A stretch of DNA of 11,698 nucleotides from an uncultured Dyadobacter sp. (GCA_946481035.1 CAMLNK010000040.1:1-11698), one strand, 5' to 3'. Positions 1 to 8,437 are shown, numbered from the stretch's first letter. The notes: generated by a model from the letters alone, not told the origin. Translations and numbers: made by a program.

Positions 1-1057
1 CCTGGTCGTTTTTCACGTCGCTGTCATTGAAATTGTCCAGCATCGGCAAACCGGCAGCGGTGGTTTTAAATGCATTCACGAGGTTTTGTGAAGGCTGATA
101 AAATCCGCAGCAGCCCCACGGGTCAATGTAAGGGTGTGCCAAACCTACGCCCGCATCCGCCGCGTCACCCGACGCACTGGAAACCGCGTACTGGATTTCG
201 AAGATCGACTCCGCATTGTTACGGGTCGCGATCAGGAAGTTATCCTCAAACTTCGGAGCCAGTGTAAATTTGCCGGAAGCGACGATCTGTTCCAGAATAG
301 GCTTTGCTTTTTGCAGGACAGCCACATTAGCCGCACCTGTTGAGATATTCCAGCCCTGATACATATAGGCCTTAGCCAGAAAAGCGAGCGCAGCCCATTT
401 GGTAGGCCGCCCTACCTGTGATTGTGCCTCCGGAAGCCCTTCCGACGCCGCTTTAAAATCGGCTTCGATCATCGGCCACACATCCTTGTCATTAGGGATC
501 TTGGTACTTTCGAGATCGTCCAGTTTGTAAATCGTCTCGTCGATATAAGGGATCGTTTTCCACATTTTCTTGGCTTCGAAGTGGAATAATCCGCGCAAGA
601 AGCGTGCTTCGGCGATGATCTGCTTTCTGCGTGTGTCGCTTACCTCCGGCACTTCCGCCAGCGTGTTGATCACGTCGTTGGTACGGGCAATGCCTTTATA
701 CAATCCGCGCCATTTGTTTTTAATGTGGTTGTTGGTAGGCTGAAAGTCCCATTTCTCGATAAACGATTCTTCGGGCTGGTCACCGGCGTCGGTACCTTTA
801 TAGGAATCGTCGGAAGCAATCCCGCCGAAAACCCAGCTCTGAATGTCGTTGTTCCAAGGGTCCTGGCCGTCGAGGCCCTGGCCGTCGATCATCGCATAGG
901 CCCCCACGAGCAAGCCTTCCACACCCGAAGGAGTTTTGAGGGCCGTAGGGCTATATTGTCCTTGCGGGTCACGGCTGAGGAATGAGTCTTTACAAGCCGA
1001 GACAATCCCGATTGCCAGACCCACCGATAGCATGTATTTTATAAGTCTTGGATTCAT
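1..1057 (-). CDS. SusD/RagB-type outer-membrane nutrient-uptake lipoprotein, C-terminus cut off by window edge
   Basis: The frame is open from an ATG at 1057 to the window edge, giving the first 352 residues; the family is usually 500-600 residues, so roughly the last third is missing. Residues 1-22 form a lipoprotein signal peptide ending in the lipobox IVSAC, with Cys22 as the expected lipidated residue, followed by KDSF, a charged start typical of surface SusD lipoproteins. The TPR-like helical part shows AEARFLRGLFHFEAKK (149-164) and KWAALAFLAKAYMYQ (220-234). WGCCGFYQPSQNLVNAF (314-330) and GLPMLD (336-341) follow. SusD proteins bind substrate at the cell surface and act as a lid on the SusC barrel. 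Its partner is the SusC gene ending 38 bp upstream, almost certainly in one operon. It is collinear with the second SusD protein at 8438-10177. Substrate unknown. The start is supported by the signal peptide; no Shine-Dalgarno sequence is visible, as is usual in Bacteroidota. Confidence 0.95.
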   Translation of the reverse strand, partial: MNPRLIKYMLSVGLAIGIVSACKDSFLSRDPQGQYSPTALKTPSGVEGLLVGAYAMIDGQGLDGQDPWNNDIQSWVFGGIASDDSYKGTDAGDQPEESFIEKWDFQPTNNHIKNKWRGLYKGIARTNDVINTLAEVPEVSDTRRKQIIAEARFLRGLFHFEAKKMWKTIPYIDETIYKLDDLESTKIPNDKDVWPMIEADFKAASEGLPEAQSQVGRPTKWAALAFLAKAYMYQGWNISTGAANVAVLQKAKPILEQIVASGKFTLAPKFEDNFLIATRNNAESIFEIQYAVSSASGDAADAGVGLAHPYIDPWGCCGFYQPSQNLVNAFKTTAAGLPMLDNFNDSDVKNDQ

Positions 1058-1095
1058 ATATATCGAATTTTTAAGATCAGAAGAAAAACCGGTTA

Positions 1096-4000
1096 TCAGA
1101 ATGACACGTTAAGACCGAGCAGGAACGTCCGCGACACAGGCATATAACCGCCGTCGAAACCAAGCGTACGGTCCTCGCCGGTCTGAATCTCGGGGTTCAG
1201 ACCGGTGTACTTGCTGACGGTAAACATGTTCTGTCCCTGCACATAGATCTGCGCATTGCTGAAACCGATTTTAGCAGCAAGCGGCTTGGGCAAAGTGTAA
1301 GTGAGCTGCACGTTTTTCAGACGGAAGTAGGTGCCTTTTTCAACGAAATAGCTGGACGGGCGGCTACTGATCTGATCATCCGCATCCATAATGGGCACAG
1401 TACCTTCCTTGTGATCCGGCTGCCATGCGTCGTACAATGCACGTTTGGCACGGTTACCCTGGAACGTGTTGAAGTCGGTAAAGTAGCGCAGGTAACTGAA
1501 AATTTCATTACCCACCACCCCATTACCGAAAACGGTCAGGTCAAAGGCTTTGTAACCAATATTGACGTTCACGCCATAAACAAAATCGGGGTGCGGGTTA
1601 CCAATAACGGTCCGGTCGTCATCCGTGATTTTACCGTCGTTATTAATGTCCGCAATTTTGAATTTACCTGCCTTATTATACGATCCGTAAGGCGCCCAGG
1701 CTTTGGCTTCTTCGTCGGACTGGAAGATTCCCAACACTTTATATCCGTAATACGACGAAATAGGCAGCCCCGCTTGTGTGAGCGTCACCGCAGGCACGCG
1801 CGACCCGGCACCGAAGTATTTGGTATTCTCGCTCTCATCGAGTTTATCAACCGTGTTGCGGTACATCGAGTAGTTGAAAGACGCTCCGTAGCGAAGCTCG
1901 CCTTTCATTGCGGTATTGCGGTAAGAAAGTCCGAGGTCGATACCCTTGTTCGTCATCTGACCTACGTTGAAAGAAGGTGCATTCGCGTCACCGGCCGTAA
2001 ACGTGATAGGCGTCGAGAAGAGCATATCGGTGGTTTTGCGGTTCCAGAAATCGAGTTCCAGGGTAAATGCGTCGTTCAGGAAAGTTGCGTCAAGACCAAT
2101 GTTGTTGGAAGTCGTAGTTTCCCATTTCGCATTCGGGTTACCGAACGAAGATGCGTCATAACCGATGGTAGGCTGGCTTCCCGAGCCGTCGATAGGATAC
2201 CCGGCATGGAAAATATCCGCACGGTAAGTAGTGAAGGCATTATAGTCCCCGATTTTCTGGTTACCTGTTTTACCCCAGCCATACCGGAGTTTCATGTCGT
2301 TGATAAAGCTCACCGACTTCATGAAACTTTCGTCCGACAACCTCCATCCCAAGCTGAATGCAGGAAATACCGCATTTCTGGAAGCCTGCTGGAAACGGGA
2401 AGAAGCATCGTTACGCAAGATAAACTGGAACAGATACTTGTCGGCAAAAGCGTAGTTAACCTTTCCAAATTGCGAATAGAGGCTGTAATCCCGGTTCACG
2501 CCGCCGTAGTTGGTCGCTTTCGTCGCGTCACCCAGGTTCAGGTAGTTGATAATGGAGGGTATTTCAAATGCATAACCCGAACGGGAAGCACCGAACTCCT
2601 CGGCAAACTCACGGATAGCTTCCACCCCGATATATGCATCCACTTTGTGATTGGTACCAAAGTTGTGGGAATAGCTCAATGTATTCGTCCAAACCCATTG
2701 ATATGAGTAGTAATCGGTGGCAGTCGAACCGTTGTTGAAACTACCTTCCACATACTCAGGGTTGGCGCGGCCGATGTAGCGCCCACGCTGGCTTACACCG
2801 TCGATACCCAAACTCGTTTTGACCGTCAGGTTGGGAATGATATCGAACTCACCGTAAACGTTACCGAATGCACGCAAGCGGTAAGTGCGGTTATCCTTTT
2901 CGCGATACAGCGTCGCGTAAGGGTTCGAGTTGTTACCGAGGTTCAAACCGCGGGAACCTGCAAAATTGCCTTTGATATCATAAATAGGAAGCAACGGATG
3001 GTGCTTGTAGCTACCCGATACCGCATTTTGTTCCTGGTTGTTACCAAAGCCTCCTTTTCTGTTGTCGAACGAAACCGCAAGGTTCTCCCCTACACGGAAC
3101 CGCTTATTAGCAGTCGAAAACTCGGTGTTCGCGCGGACGGTGTAGCGGTCGTAGCCGATGAATTTCACGACACCGTCCTGGCTGAAATAACCGACAGACA
3201 ATGCGTAACGGCTGTTTTCAGTACCGCCGGTCGCCGATAGCTGGTAATTTTGAATGGGTGCTGATGCTGTTAGTTCTTTCCACCAGTTGGTGTCTGCTGC
3301 TTTGGTAATGGCATAAATGTTACCAGGCACGAGCGAATATTTCGCCGGGTCCACATCCGGGGTACCCTCCTTGCCTTTGCTCGGAAATACATAATCCGGC
3401 ACCGTAACTTCGCCGTTCGGGCCGAATGTGTACTGCCCGTGCGAAGGCGTTTTGCCCGCATACTTGTCTGCCAGATAGAGGTATTGCCCCAACTCTTTCG
3501 CATTCAACGCTTCCACATCTTTGTAAGCCTTCTGCGTTCCGTAATAGGCATTGAAGGAAATTACAGGCTTACCGATCTTGCCGCGTTTGGTAGTGATGAT
3601 CACCACCCCGTTGGCCGCGCGCGAACCGTAAATGGATGCCGAAGAGGCGTCTTTCAGGATCTGAATCGTCTCGATGTCGTTCGGGTTGAGGTTACCCTGG
3701 TTCTCCGTCGGCACGCCGTCGATAATGAACAGCGGGTCGTTGTTACCAATCGTACCGAACCCCCGTATACGCACGGTTGCGTTACCGCCCGGCGTCGCGT
3801 CGTTCACGATGTTGAGCCCCGATGCACGGCCTTGTAATTGCTGTGCAAATGTGGTCGCCGGAACAGACTGCAGGTCCTTCGCATTGACGGTCGTTACCGA
3901 GCCGGTAATATCCCGCCGCGACTGTGAACCGTAACCGGTCACAATCACTTCTTCCAGTGCGCTGACATCACTCGTCATGGACACGTCGATGACCGTCCGA

Positions 4001-4284
4001 TTGCCAATTGCCACGTCCTTCGCCGAATAGCCGATAAATGAAAAGACGAGAACCTGAGCGCTTGAAGGCACTTTAATGGAATATTTGCCGTCCGCGTCAG
4101 TGGTGACCCCAATGGTTGTCGAACCTTTTAGTGTGACAGAAGCCCCCGGCAAGCTCGAACCGGACTGCTCATCCATGACCTTTCCGGTAATGGTGATGTC
4201 CTGTGAAAAAGCTGTTAGGGAGATGAGGAAAAGGAGCACGCAAAAAACCAGCCTGCTTCCCAGGTGAAGGTAGTTGTGTTTCAT
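1096..4284 (-). CDS. SusC/RagA-type TonB-linked outer-membrane transporter, complete
   Basis: This 1062-residue protein has the normal length and order of a SusC transporter. A signal peptide covers residues 1 to about 28 (hydrophobic core followed by AFSQ). A carboxypeptidase-D-regulatory-like beta-sandwich spans about 30-104 (ITGKVMDEQSGSSLPGASV). The TonB box EEVIVTGYG lies at 111-119. The plug domain covers about 120-235 and holds LQGRASGLNIV, VRIRGFG, PLFIIDGVP and SRAANGVVIITTKRG. A long beta-barrel runs to the C-terminal aromatic end LLGLNVSF. A calcium-type loop, DINNDGKITDDDR, sits near residues 878-890, as in many SusC barrels. No STN domain is present, so direct signalling to an anti-sigma factor is unlikely. 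It would import a substrate captured by the SusD encoded 38 bp downstream, using TonB/ExbBD energy. It is first in its operon, behind a long AT-rich leader region. The ATG at 4284 directly precedes the signal peptide. Substrate not deducible. Confidence 0.97.
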   Translation of the reverse strand: MKHNYLHLGSRLVFCVLLFLISLTAFSQDITITGKVMDEQSGSSLPGASVTLKGSTTIGVTTDADGKYSIKVPSSAQVLVFSFIGYSAKDVAIGNRTVIDVSMTSDVSALEEVIVTGYGSQSRRDITGSVTTVNAKDLQSVPATTFAQQLQGRASGLNIVNDATPGGNATVRIRGFGTIGNNDPLFIIDGVPTENQGNLNPNDIETIQILKDASSASIYGSRAANGVVIITTKRGKIGKPVISFNAYYGTQKAYKDVEALNAKELGQYLYLADKYAGKTPSHGQYTFGPNGEVTVPDYVFPSKGKEGTPDVDPAKYSLVPGNIYAITKAADTNWWKELTASAPIQNYQLSATGGTENSRYALSVGYFSQDGVVKFIGYDRYTVRANTEFSTANKRFRVGENLAVSFDNRKGGFGNNQEQNAVSGSYKHHPLLPIYDIKGNFAGSRGLNLGNNSNPYATLYREKDNRTYRLRAFGNVYGEFDIIPNLTVKTSLGIDGVSQRGRYIGRANPEYVEGSFNNGSTATDYYSYQWVWTNTLSYSHNFGTNHKVDAYIGVEAIREFAEEFGASRSGYAFEIPSIINYLNLGDATKATNYGGVNRDYSLYSQFGKVNYAFADKYLFQFILRNDASSRFQQASRNAVFPAFSLGWRLSDESFMKSVSFINDMKLRYGWGKTGNQKIGDYNAFTTYRADIFHAGYPIDGSGSQPTIGYDASSFGNPNAKWETTTSNNIGLDATFLNDAFTLELDFWNRKTTDMLFSTPITFTAGDANAPSFNVGQMTNKGIDLGLSYRNTAMKGELRYGASFNYSMYRNTVDKLDESENTKYFGAGSRVPAVTLTQAGLPISSYYGYKVLGIFQSDEEAKAWAPYGSYNKAGKFKIADINNDGKITDDDRTVIGNPHPDFVYGVNVNIGYKAFDLTVFGNGVVGNEIFSYLRYFTDFNTFQGNRAKRALYDAWQPDHKEGTVPIMDADDQISSRPSSYFVEKGTYFRLKNVQLTYTLPKPLAAKIGFSNAQIYVQGQNMFTVSKYTGLNPEIQTGEDRTLGFDGGYMPVSRTFLLGLNVSF

Positions 4285-4317
4285 CGTATTTAGTCAGGTT
4301 AATATAATTATGCTGCC

Positions 4318-4325
4318 CAAAAATA
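4318..4325 (-). promoter_or_regulatory. Candidate Bacteroidota -7 promoter element (TATTTTTG)
   Basis: Read on the minus strand this is TATTTTTG, an exact fit to the Bacteroidota primary-sigma -7 consensus TAnnTTTG. It ends 33 nt before the SusC start codon at 4284, giving a short, plausible 5' leader. A TTTG-type -33 element at about 19-21 nt upstream is not evident, since the nearest TTG lies only 8 nt upstream. The call therefore rests on one short element in AT-rich DNA. Confidence 0.35.
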
Positions 4326-4328
4326 TTC

Positions 4329-4361
4329 ATTTGCAATCATTAAATAATCTAATATTTGCAA
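4329..4361. repeat. Two ATTTGCAA boxes, 25 bp apart, upstream of SusC
   Basis: ATTTGCAA occurs at 4329-4336 and again at 4354-4361. The core TTGCAA is itself palindromic, so each box could bind a dimeric regulator. The pair sits immediately upstream of the candidate -7 element, where an activator site would be expected. Short A/T-rich words recur easily by chance here, so the operator reading is tentative. Confidence 0.35.
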
Positions 4362-4610
4362 AATATATTCAATCAAATACAGAATTGGACTATTCCACTC
4401 CAATAGGCAAACACCAATTGACCTTTTCCAAGAAAATAGAAATAATTTCAATACATTTTAATCCAATTTTAATCTTTGATTTAATAAGTGTCAACCTCAC
4501 AAATAACACAAAATCAGCATTTTATAGTAAATACTCAGTTACAAACTGCGGAATTTTAAGATCGCTTTAATAAGTAAAATATCTATATCACGCTATCAGA
4601 GATATTTGGG

Positions 4611-4683
4611 ATCAATCTCAAATAATTTTATATAATTAACTTAAATATTCACATTTATAACTTTACCAAAATTAATCTCAAAT
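4611..4683. repeat. 13-nt direct repeat pair ATYAATCTCAAAT
   Basis: The copies are at 4611-4623 (C at position 3) and 4671-4683 (T at position 3), 12 of 13 identical, with starts exactly 60 bp apart. They lie between the terminator of the upstream gene and the SusC leader. No function can be assigned; a regulatory site and simple chance are both possible. Confidence 0.3.
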
Positions 4684-4697
4684 TGGAAAATTTATAT

Positions 4698-4738
4698 TTT
4701 CAATAATAAAGCCGCTGTGTGATCCACAGCGGCTTTAT
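4698..4738 (-). terminator. Rho-independent terminator after the FG-GAP lipoprotein gene
   Basis: A perfect 14-bp inverted repeat (ATAAAGCCGCTGTG at 4706-4719 and its complement at 4725-4738) encloses a 5-nt loop. It starts 38 bp past the TAG stop of the lipoprotein gene. On the minus strand the stem is followed by a T/A-rich tail (TATTGAAAATA), weaker than a pure T run but in the right orientation. It separates the first cluster from the second and supports an independent promoter for the SusC gene at 1096-4284. Confidence 0.85.
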
Positions 4739-4776
4739 GTCAATCCGGAACAGGATGCGTACAGGCTCCTAACAGT

Positions 4777-7700
4777 CTATTTCACATCCCTCTTGTTTCC
4801 TTTTGAATCGGTAACCGTCACTGCCGATACATATTCCGGCAGGAACAGCGCATGGCTCGATTGCGACAGGAATGACGAACCGTACCCCGGCTCTTCACGC
4901 CTCGATTTTCCATTCCTGAAATGCAGCAGCACCGATGTTTCGCCTATGCCGAGGCTCACTTTCCGGGTGGGTTTGGCGGCTCGGTGAAAACGCAGCAGCT
5001 CGCGGTTCTGGGATGTTACTGACAGCCATTTATCCCCGGGTGTAGCAACCCGTACCAGGCCCTTCATATTGCCGTTGGCCATATAACCGCTTTCTGAAAT
5101 GCTCAGCGGATGGAAACCGCCTTTCCCGTCGCCTTTGAGGACAAGCCCATACATAGCATCGTAGCGCCCTACCGATACCTCCGAACCATAATCATTTCCG
5201 GAAAGCATCAGATCGAGGTTACCGTCCTGGTCGAAATCATCGGCCATCATACCGAAAAGCGGCGCAAACTGAGCCTGTACCGGCAGTTCACGCAATGCAA
5301 ACTTGCCGCCGCCCAGGTTTTCGATATAGCTGCTTTTCATCCAGGTAGCCGACAAATGCAACGCGTCTTTCAGCTCTTCCGGTTTCAGAATATCCGGCAG
5401 CCCCGATTCCGCAAACTTGCCGTATTCCTGGAAGCGCTGGCGCACCTGAATCACCTGCTTACCCATATCGTCGCGGGTATTATAGGGGAATTCTTTGTAG
5501 GTATCGTCCTGGGCCTTGTAAAACACCGTCGGTATAGCATCGAAGTAGCCGTCGTTGTTAAAATCCTTCGCGTACACACTCACGGGACGGCTTTCCGAAG
5601 CCCGGGCAAGGGTATTCGTTCCGAGGTTTCCGCCGATGTAGTCCATATCCCCGTCGTTGTCAAAATCGCCGGCGGCCAGCGTTCCCCACCATCCTTTCTT
5701 ACCTTCCAACCCGGTGGTAATCTTCTTGAATTTGCCTTTCTCGTTTTTCAGGAAGGTCAATGGCATCCATTCCCCTGCCAGCAGCAGGTCGGTCCAGCCA
5801 TCGTTGTCATAATCGGTCCAAAGCGCATCGCATACGAGGCCAATACCCGCCAGTTCGGGTGCTACGGCGGCCGTAACGTTAGAAAACCGCACTGTTCCGC
5901 CATTGGTATCGTTCCGCAATAGGTAGCTCGAAACAGGTTTGGGGTATTTCCCGGATTCCACCCTTCCGCCAATGAACAAATCCAGATCGCCGTCACGGTC
6001 GAAATCAACGGCTTTTACGCAGGAGCCATTCACCAGGAATGCAGGTAATGCGGCAGCATCACGAGTAAAATGCCCCTTTCCGTCATTGAGGTACAATGCA
6101 TTTTTCAAAGCATCCGAACCTTCCTGGATTTCATAGCTGCCGCTGACAATATACAAATCGAGGTCCTCGTCGCGATCGGCATCGAAAAGCAACACACCCA
6201 TATCCTCCGATGTTTTTTCAAAGCCTTCCGGGCCTGGAAGCAAATCTGAAACGGTAAACTTGCCATCGGGCCGTTGCAGCAAAAACCGGCCCTTGTGCAG
6301 GCACGCGCCGCCCACGAACACATCTTCCAGCCCGTCACCGTTCACATCCCCTGCTGCAAGCGCCGGCCCGAATTGCGACATTTTGTGCGGTAACAACTTC
6401 TGCACGTTAAAATCGATGATATCCGTTTCCTCGTGGCGATACGATACGCTCAAATCGGCCGTAATGTCTGTAAAAAGCGGCGTCACAGGCGCTCCTACTG
6501 GTGCTGGAAGCATCACGGCGTCCTTCTCCTTCACCACCAGCACCTGGTTAGCCTTAATATTTTTCAGCACCTGACTTTTTCCGCCCGGCCAGGTAACTTT
6601 TACTTCCTTCAAAGCTTTCTCCTTCCCTAATCCAAAATGCAAAACCGGCTCAATGGTCGACAGGTAACCGCGATAAGGCGAGTTTTCCGCCACCTGCTTT
6701 TTCCCGTCCGCAAAAGTGATTTCGGCAATAGCACCGATCCCCGCCCCATTGTAACGCTCTCCATTAAACGCAATGCGCAGGTAATTACTCTCCTCCGGTT
6801 TCAGTTGGATGCTATTGTTGCGATAAACCATTGCCGAGTCGTTGATATTATTGACGACATAGTCCAAGTCCCCGTCGTTATCCAGATCGGCGTAGGCAGC
6901 CCCGTTCGAAAATCCAGGCGTTTCGATTCCCCAGTCGGTGGTCACGTCGTCGAAGCCAAGGTTACCTTTATTTTTGAATGCAAAATTCCTGACCCTGACA
7001 CTCGGAATATAGTCGAGCATCATCATCGGGGCCATAATGCTCGAAACTTCGTTGCGATAGGCAATGAAATCGAGGTCGGTAATGTCCCTTGGAAAGCCGT
7101 TTGTAATGATAATGTCACGAAGGCCGTCATTGTCGAAGTCCGTGACCATCGGCGTCCAGCTCCAATCCGTCTCGGCAATGCCGCTTAGCAATCCAACTTC
7201 ACTGAATACCGGCGACTTACCGTCCCTTGTAGCACTTCCCATATTGAGCTGCAAAGTGTTTCTGGCCACCTGATACTGATAACCGAACAAATCGTTGTTC
7301 TGGTAAGTCACATAACTGTTCGCCGGGGTCATCATTTTCTTGCGGCGGTTGGTAGCCGGCATCATATCTACGGCCACCACATCCACAAGGCCATCGTTGT
7401 TGAGATCGGCCACGTCGTTACCCATCGCCGAATGCGAGGTGTGTTTGAAATAAGTTGCGGCCTGGTCCGTGAACGTCCCATTGCCGTTATTGATATAAAG
7501 AAGGTCATTGGTGAGGTAATCGTTCGTGATATACACGTCTTTCCAGCCATCCTGGTTTACGTCCGTCACATTGATACCCAGGCTGTAACCTTCGATCAGG
7601 ATACCCGCCTCTTTGGATACATTTGTAAAAACCGGGTGATTCGACTTCTCATCCCAGTCGTTGCGATACAGCCGATCAGTGCGGCGCGACGAGCCGTCGA

Positions 7701-8334
7701 CGATCTTTTTGTGGTATTTGTTGGGGAAATTATTGTCATCCATTTCGTTGACGATCAGGAACAAGTCCAGGTCGCCGTCATTGTCATAGTCGAAAAATGC
7801 TGCATTCGTCGTATGCGTCGTATCGGCAATGCCGTATTCCTTAGCCATTTCCTTGAAAACCGGCACCTTATCCTTACCCTTACCCATACCCTGGTTTACG
7901 TAAAGCAGGTTCTCGCGCTGCTGCGGCACCTCACGCACGGACGCGCACACGTAGATGTCCAGTAGTTTGTCATTATTGATATCCACCAAAGCCACGCCCG
8001 TCGACCACTTGTTCTCCGGCGCGACACCCGCCTTTTCGGTCACATCCTCGAACTTGAAGTCTCCTTTGTTCAAATACAGTTTGTTCGGGACGGTATTGCC
8101 TGTGAAATACACATCGGGCAGGCTGTCGTTATTAAAATCCCCCAGCGCTACGCCTCCTCCATTGTAGACGTATTCAAAAGCCAGGATATTCATCGTATCG
8201 TTTTCGGCGATACGGTTCGAAAACTGGATGCCCGTTTCACCGGCCGGCAGTTCGGTAAAAGTTTTGAGTTCCTTTTTGCAGGACACAAGCAGGACGGAGC
8301 CCACCAATACAGGAAGTAAGCGCTTAACGAACAT
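4777..8334 (-). CDS. Large FG-GAP/VCBS-repeat lipoprotein with ASPIC/UnbV domain (CRTAC1-like)
   Basis: This 1185-residue protein begins with a lipoprotein signal peptide ending in LLVSC (Cys19), so it is expected to be membrane-anchored, probably on the outer membrane. Fourteen Asp-rich calcium-loop motifs of the form DxxxDxxxD mark FG-GAP blades. Seven lie before residue 500 (starting at about 66, 118, 182, 258, 310, 399 and 483). Seven follow residue 660 (about 663, 718, 777, 841, 890, 924 and 1033). The two sets suggest two beta-propellers. Between them, at about 525-600, is an ASPIC/UnbV domain with GYLSTIEPVLHFGLG and VTWPGGKSQVL. A similar but degenerate segment closes the protein (1137-1180, FRNGKSRREE and SSFLSQSS). 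No catalytic motif is recognisable; propellers of this kind usually bind ligands or proteins. It lies 103 bp after a SusD gene, with a terminator-like hairpin in between. Related proteins commonly accompany SusCD pairs in Cytophagales, which supports a role in the same uptake system, but its molecular function is unknown. Confidence 0.93.
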   Translation of the reverse strand: MFVKRLLPVLVGSVLLVSCKKELKTFTELPAGETGIQFSNRIAENDTMNILAFEYVYNGGGVALGDFNNDSLPDVYFTGNTVPNKLYLNKGDFKFEDVTEKAGVAPENKWSTGVALVDINNDKLLDIYVCASVREVPQQRENLLYVNQGMGKGKDKVPVFKEMAKEYGIADTTHTTNAAFFDYDNDGDLDLFLIVNEMDDNNFPNKYHKKIVDGSSRRTDRLYRNDWDEKSNHPVFTNVSKEAGILIEGYSLGINVTDVNQDGWKDVYITNDYLTNDLLYINNGNGTFTDQAATYFKHTSHSAMGNDVADLNNDGLVDVVAVDMMPATNRRKKMMTPANSYVTYQNNDLFGYQYQVARNTLQLNMGSATRDGKSPVFSEVGLLSGIAETDWSWTPMVTDFDNDGLRDIIITNGFPRDITDLDFIAYRNEVSSIMAPMMMLDYIPSVRVRNFAFKNKGNLGFDDVTTDWGIETPGFSNGAAYADLDNDGDLDYVVNNINDSAMVYRNNSIQLKPEESNYLRIAFNGERYNGAGIGAIAEITFADGKKQVAENSPYRGYLSTIEPVLHFGLGKEKALKEVKVTWPGGKSQVLKNIKANQVLVVKEKDAVMLPAPVGAPVTPLFTDITADLSVSYRHEETDIIDFNVQKLLPHKMSQFGPALAAGDVNGDGLEDVFVGGACLHKGRFLLQRPDGKFTVSDLLPGPEGFEKTSEDMGVLLFDADRDEDLDLYIVSGSYEIQEGSDALKNALYLNDGKGHFTRDAAALPAFLVNGSCVKAVDFDRDGDLDLFIGGRVESGKYPKPVSSYLLRNDTNGGTVRFSNVTAAVAPELAGIGLVCDALWTDYDNDGWTDLLLAGEWMPLTFLKNEKGKFKKITTGLEGKKGWWGTLAAGDFDNDGDMDYIGGNLGTNTLARASESRPVSVYAKDFNNDGYFDAIPTVFYKAQDDTYKEFPYNTRDDMGKQVIQVRQRFQEYGKFAESGLPDILKPEELKDALHLSATWMKSSYIENLGGGKFALRELPVQAQFAPLFGMMADDFDQDGNLDLMLSGNDYGSEVSVGRYDAMYGLVLKGDGKGGFHPLSISESGYMANGNMKGLVRVATPGDKWLSVTSQNRELLRFHRAAKPTRKVSLGIGETSVLLHFRNGKSRREEPGYGSSFLSQSSHALFLPEYVSAVTVTDSKGNKRDVK

Positions 8335-8373
8335 TGGCCAGGAGCAATAAATTGAAAGAATCAGGATACTTCG

Positions 8374-8411
8374 AAATTAAGAAAAGGAGATGGTAAACAC
8401 ATACCATCTCC
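8374..8411 (-). terminator. Hairpin terminator or attenuator between SusD and the FG-GAP lipoprotein gene
   Basis: A perfect 10-bp inverted repeat (GGAGATGGTA at 8386-8395, complement at 8402-8411) with a 6-nt loop begins 26 bp past the SusD stop. On the minus strand it is followed directly by TTTTCTTAATTT, the form of an intrinsic terminator. It lies 51 bp before the start codon of the large lipoprotein. No TAnnTTTG promoter element is visible between the hairpin and that start. Partial termination, with SusCD made in excess over the lipoprotein, is the simplest reading. Confidence 0.75.
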
Positions 8412-8437
8412 CTATAAATTAGTCAGGTTTGAAATGC

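Larger units (their letters stand above)
4285..4776. other. AT-rich intergenic region between the two SusCD clusters
   Basis: About 490 bp without a credible gene. Its base composition is sharply more AT-rich than the flanking genes, which are roughly half GC. Reading on the minus strand it holds, in order, the terminator of the FG-GAP lipoprotein gene, a 13-nt direct-repeat pair, a pair of ATTTGCAA boxes, a candidate -7 promoter element, and the leader of the SusC gene at 1096-4284. A second sequence fitting TAnnTTTG (TAATTTTG, minus strand, 4674-4667) lies just behind the terminator but has no sensible upstream element. An open frame on the plus strand (4274-4570) shows no recognisable motif and probably reflects few stop codons by chance. 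Confidence 0.8.

Noticed and set aside
1411..2706. Long plus-strand open frame (431 codons) opposite the SusC gene
   Set aside because: It is fully antisense to a certain SusC barrel region, has no recognisable domain and shows the Arg/Val-rich composition of a shadow frame.
4274..4570. Plus-strand 98-codon open frame in the AT-rich intergenic region
   Set aside because: It overlaps the SusC start region, ends inside AT-rich DNA, has no homology I recognise and reads as low-complexity Asn/Ile/Leu-rich sequence.
4667..4674. TAATTTTG on the minus strand as a second promoter
   Set aside because: It matches TAnnTTTG, but no TTG element lies at a suitable distance upstream, and it would give a leader of almost 400 nt just behind a terminator.
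5110..5922. Plus-strand open frame (270 codons) opposite the FG-GAP lipoprotein gene
   Set aside because: It lies wholly inside a well-supported minus-strand gene. Its recurring Val-Val-Ile-type stretches are the reverse reading of the repeated Asp/Asn codons of the calcium loops.
4777..8334. Repeated Asp/Asn-rich DNA words as a tandem repeat or CRISPR-like array
   Set aside because: The words are irregularly spaced, imperfect and in frame. They encode the FG-GAP calcium loops and are not a DNA-level array.
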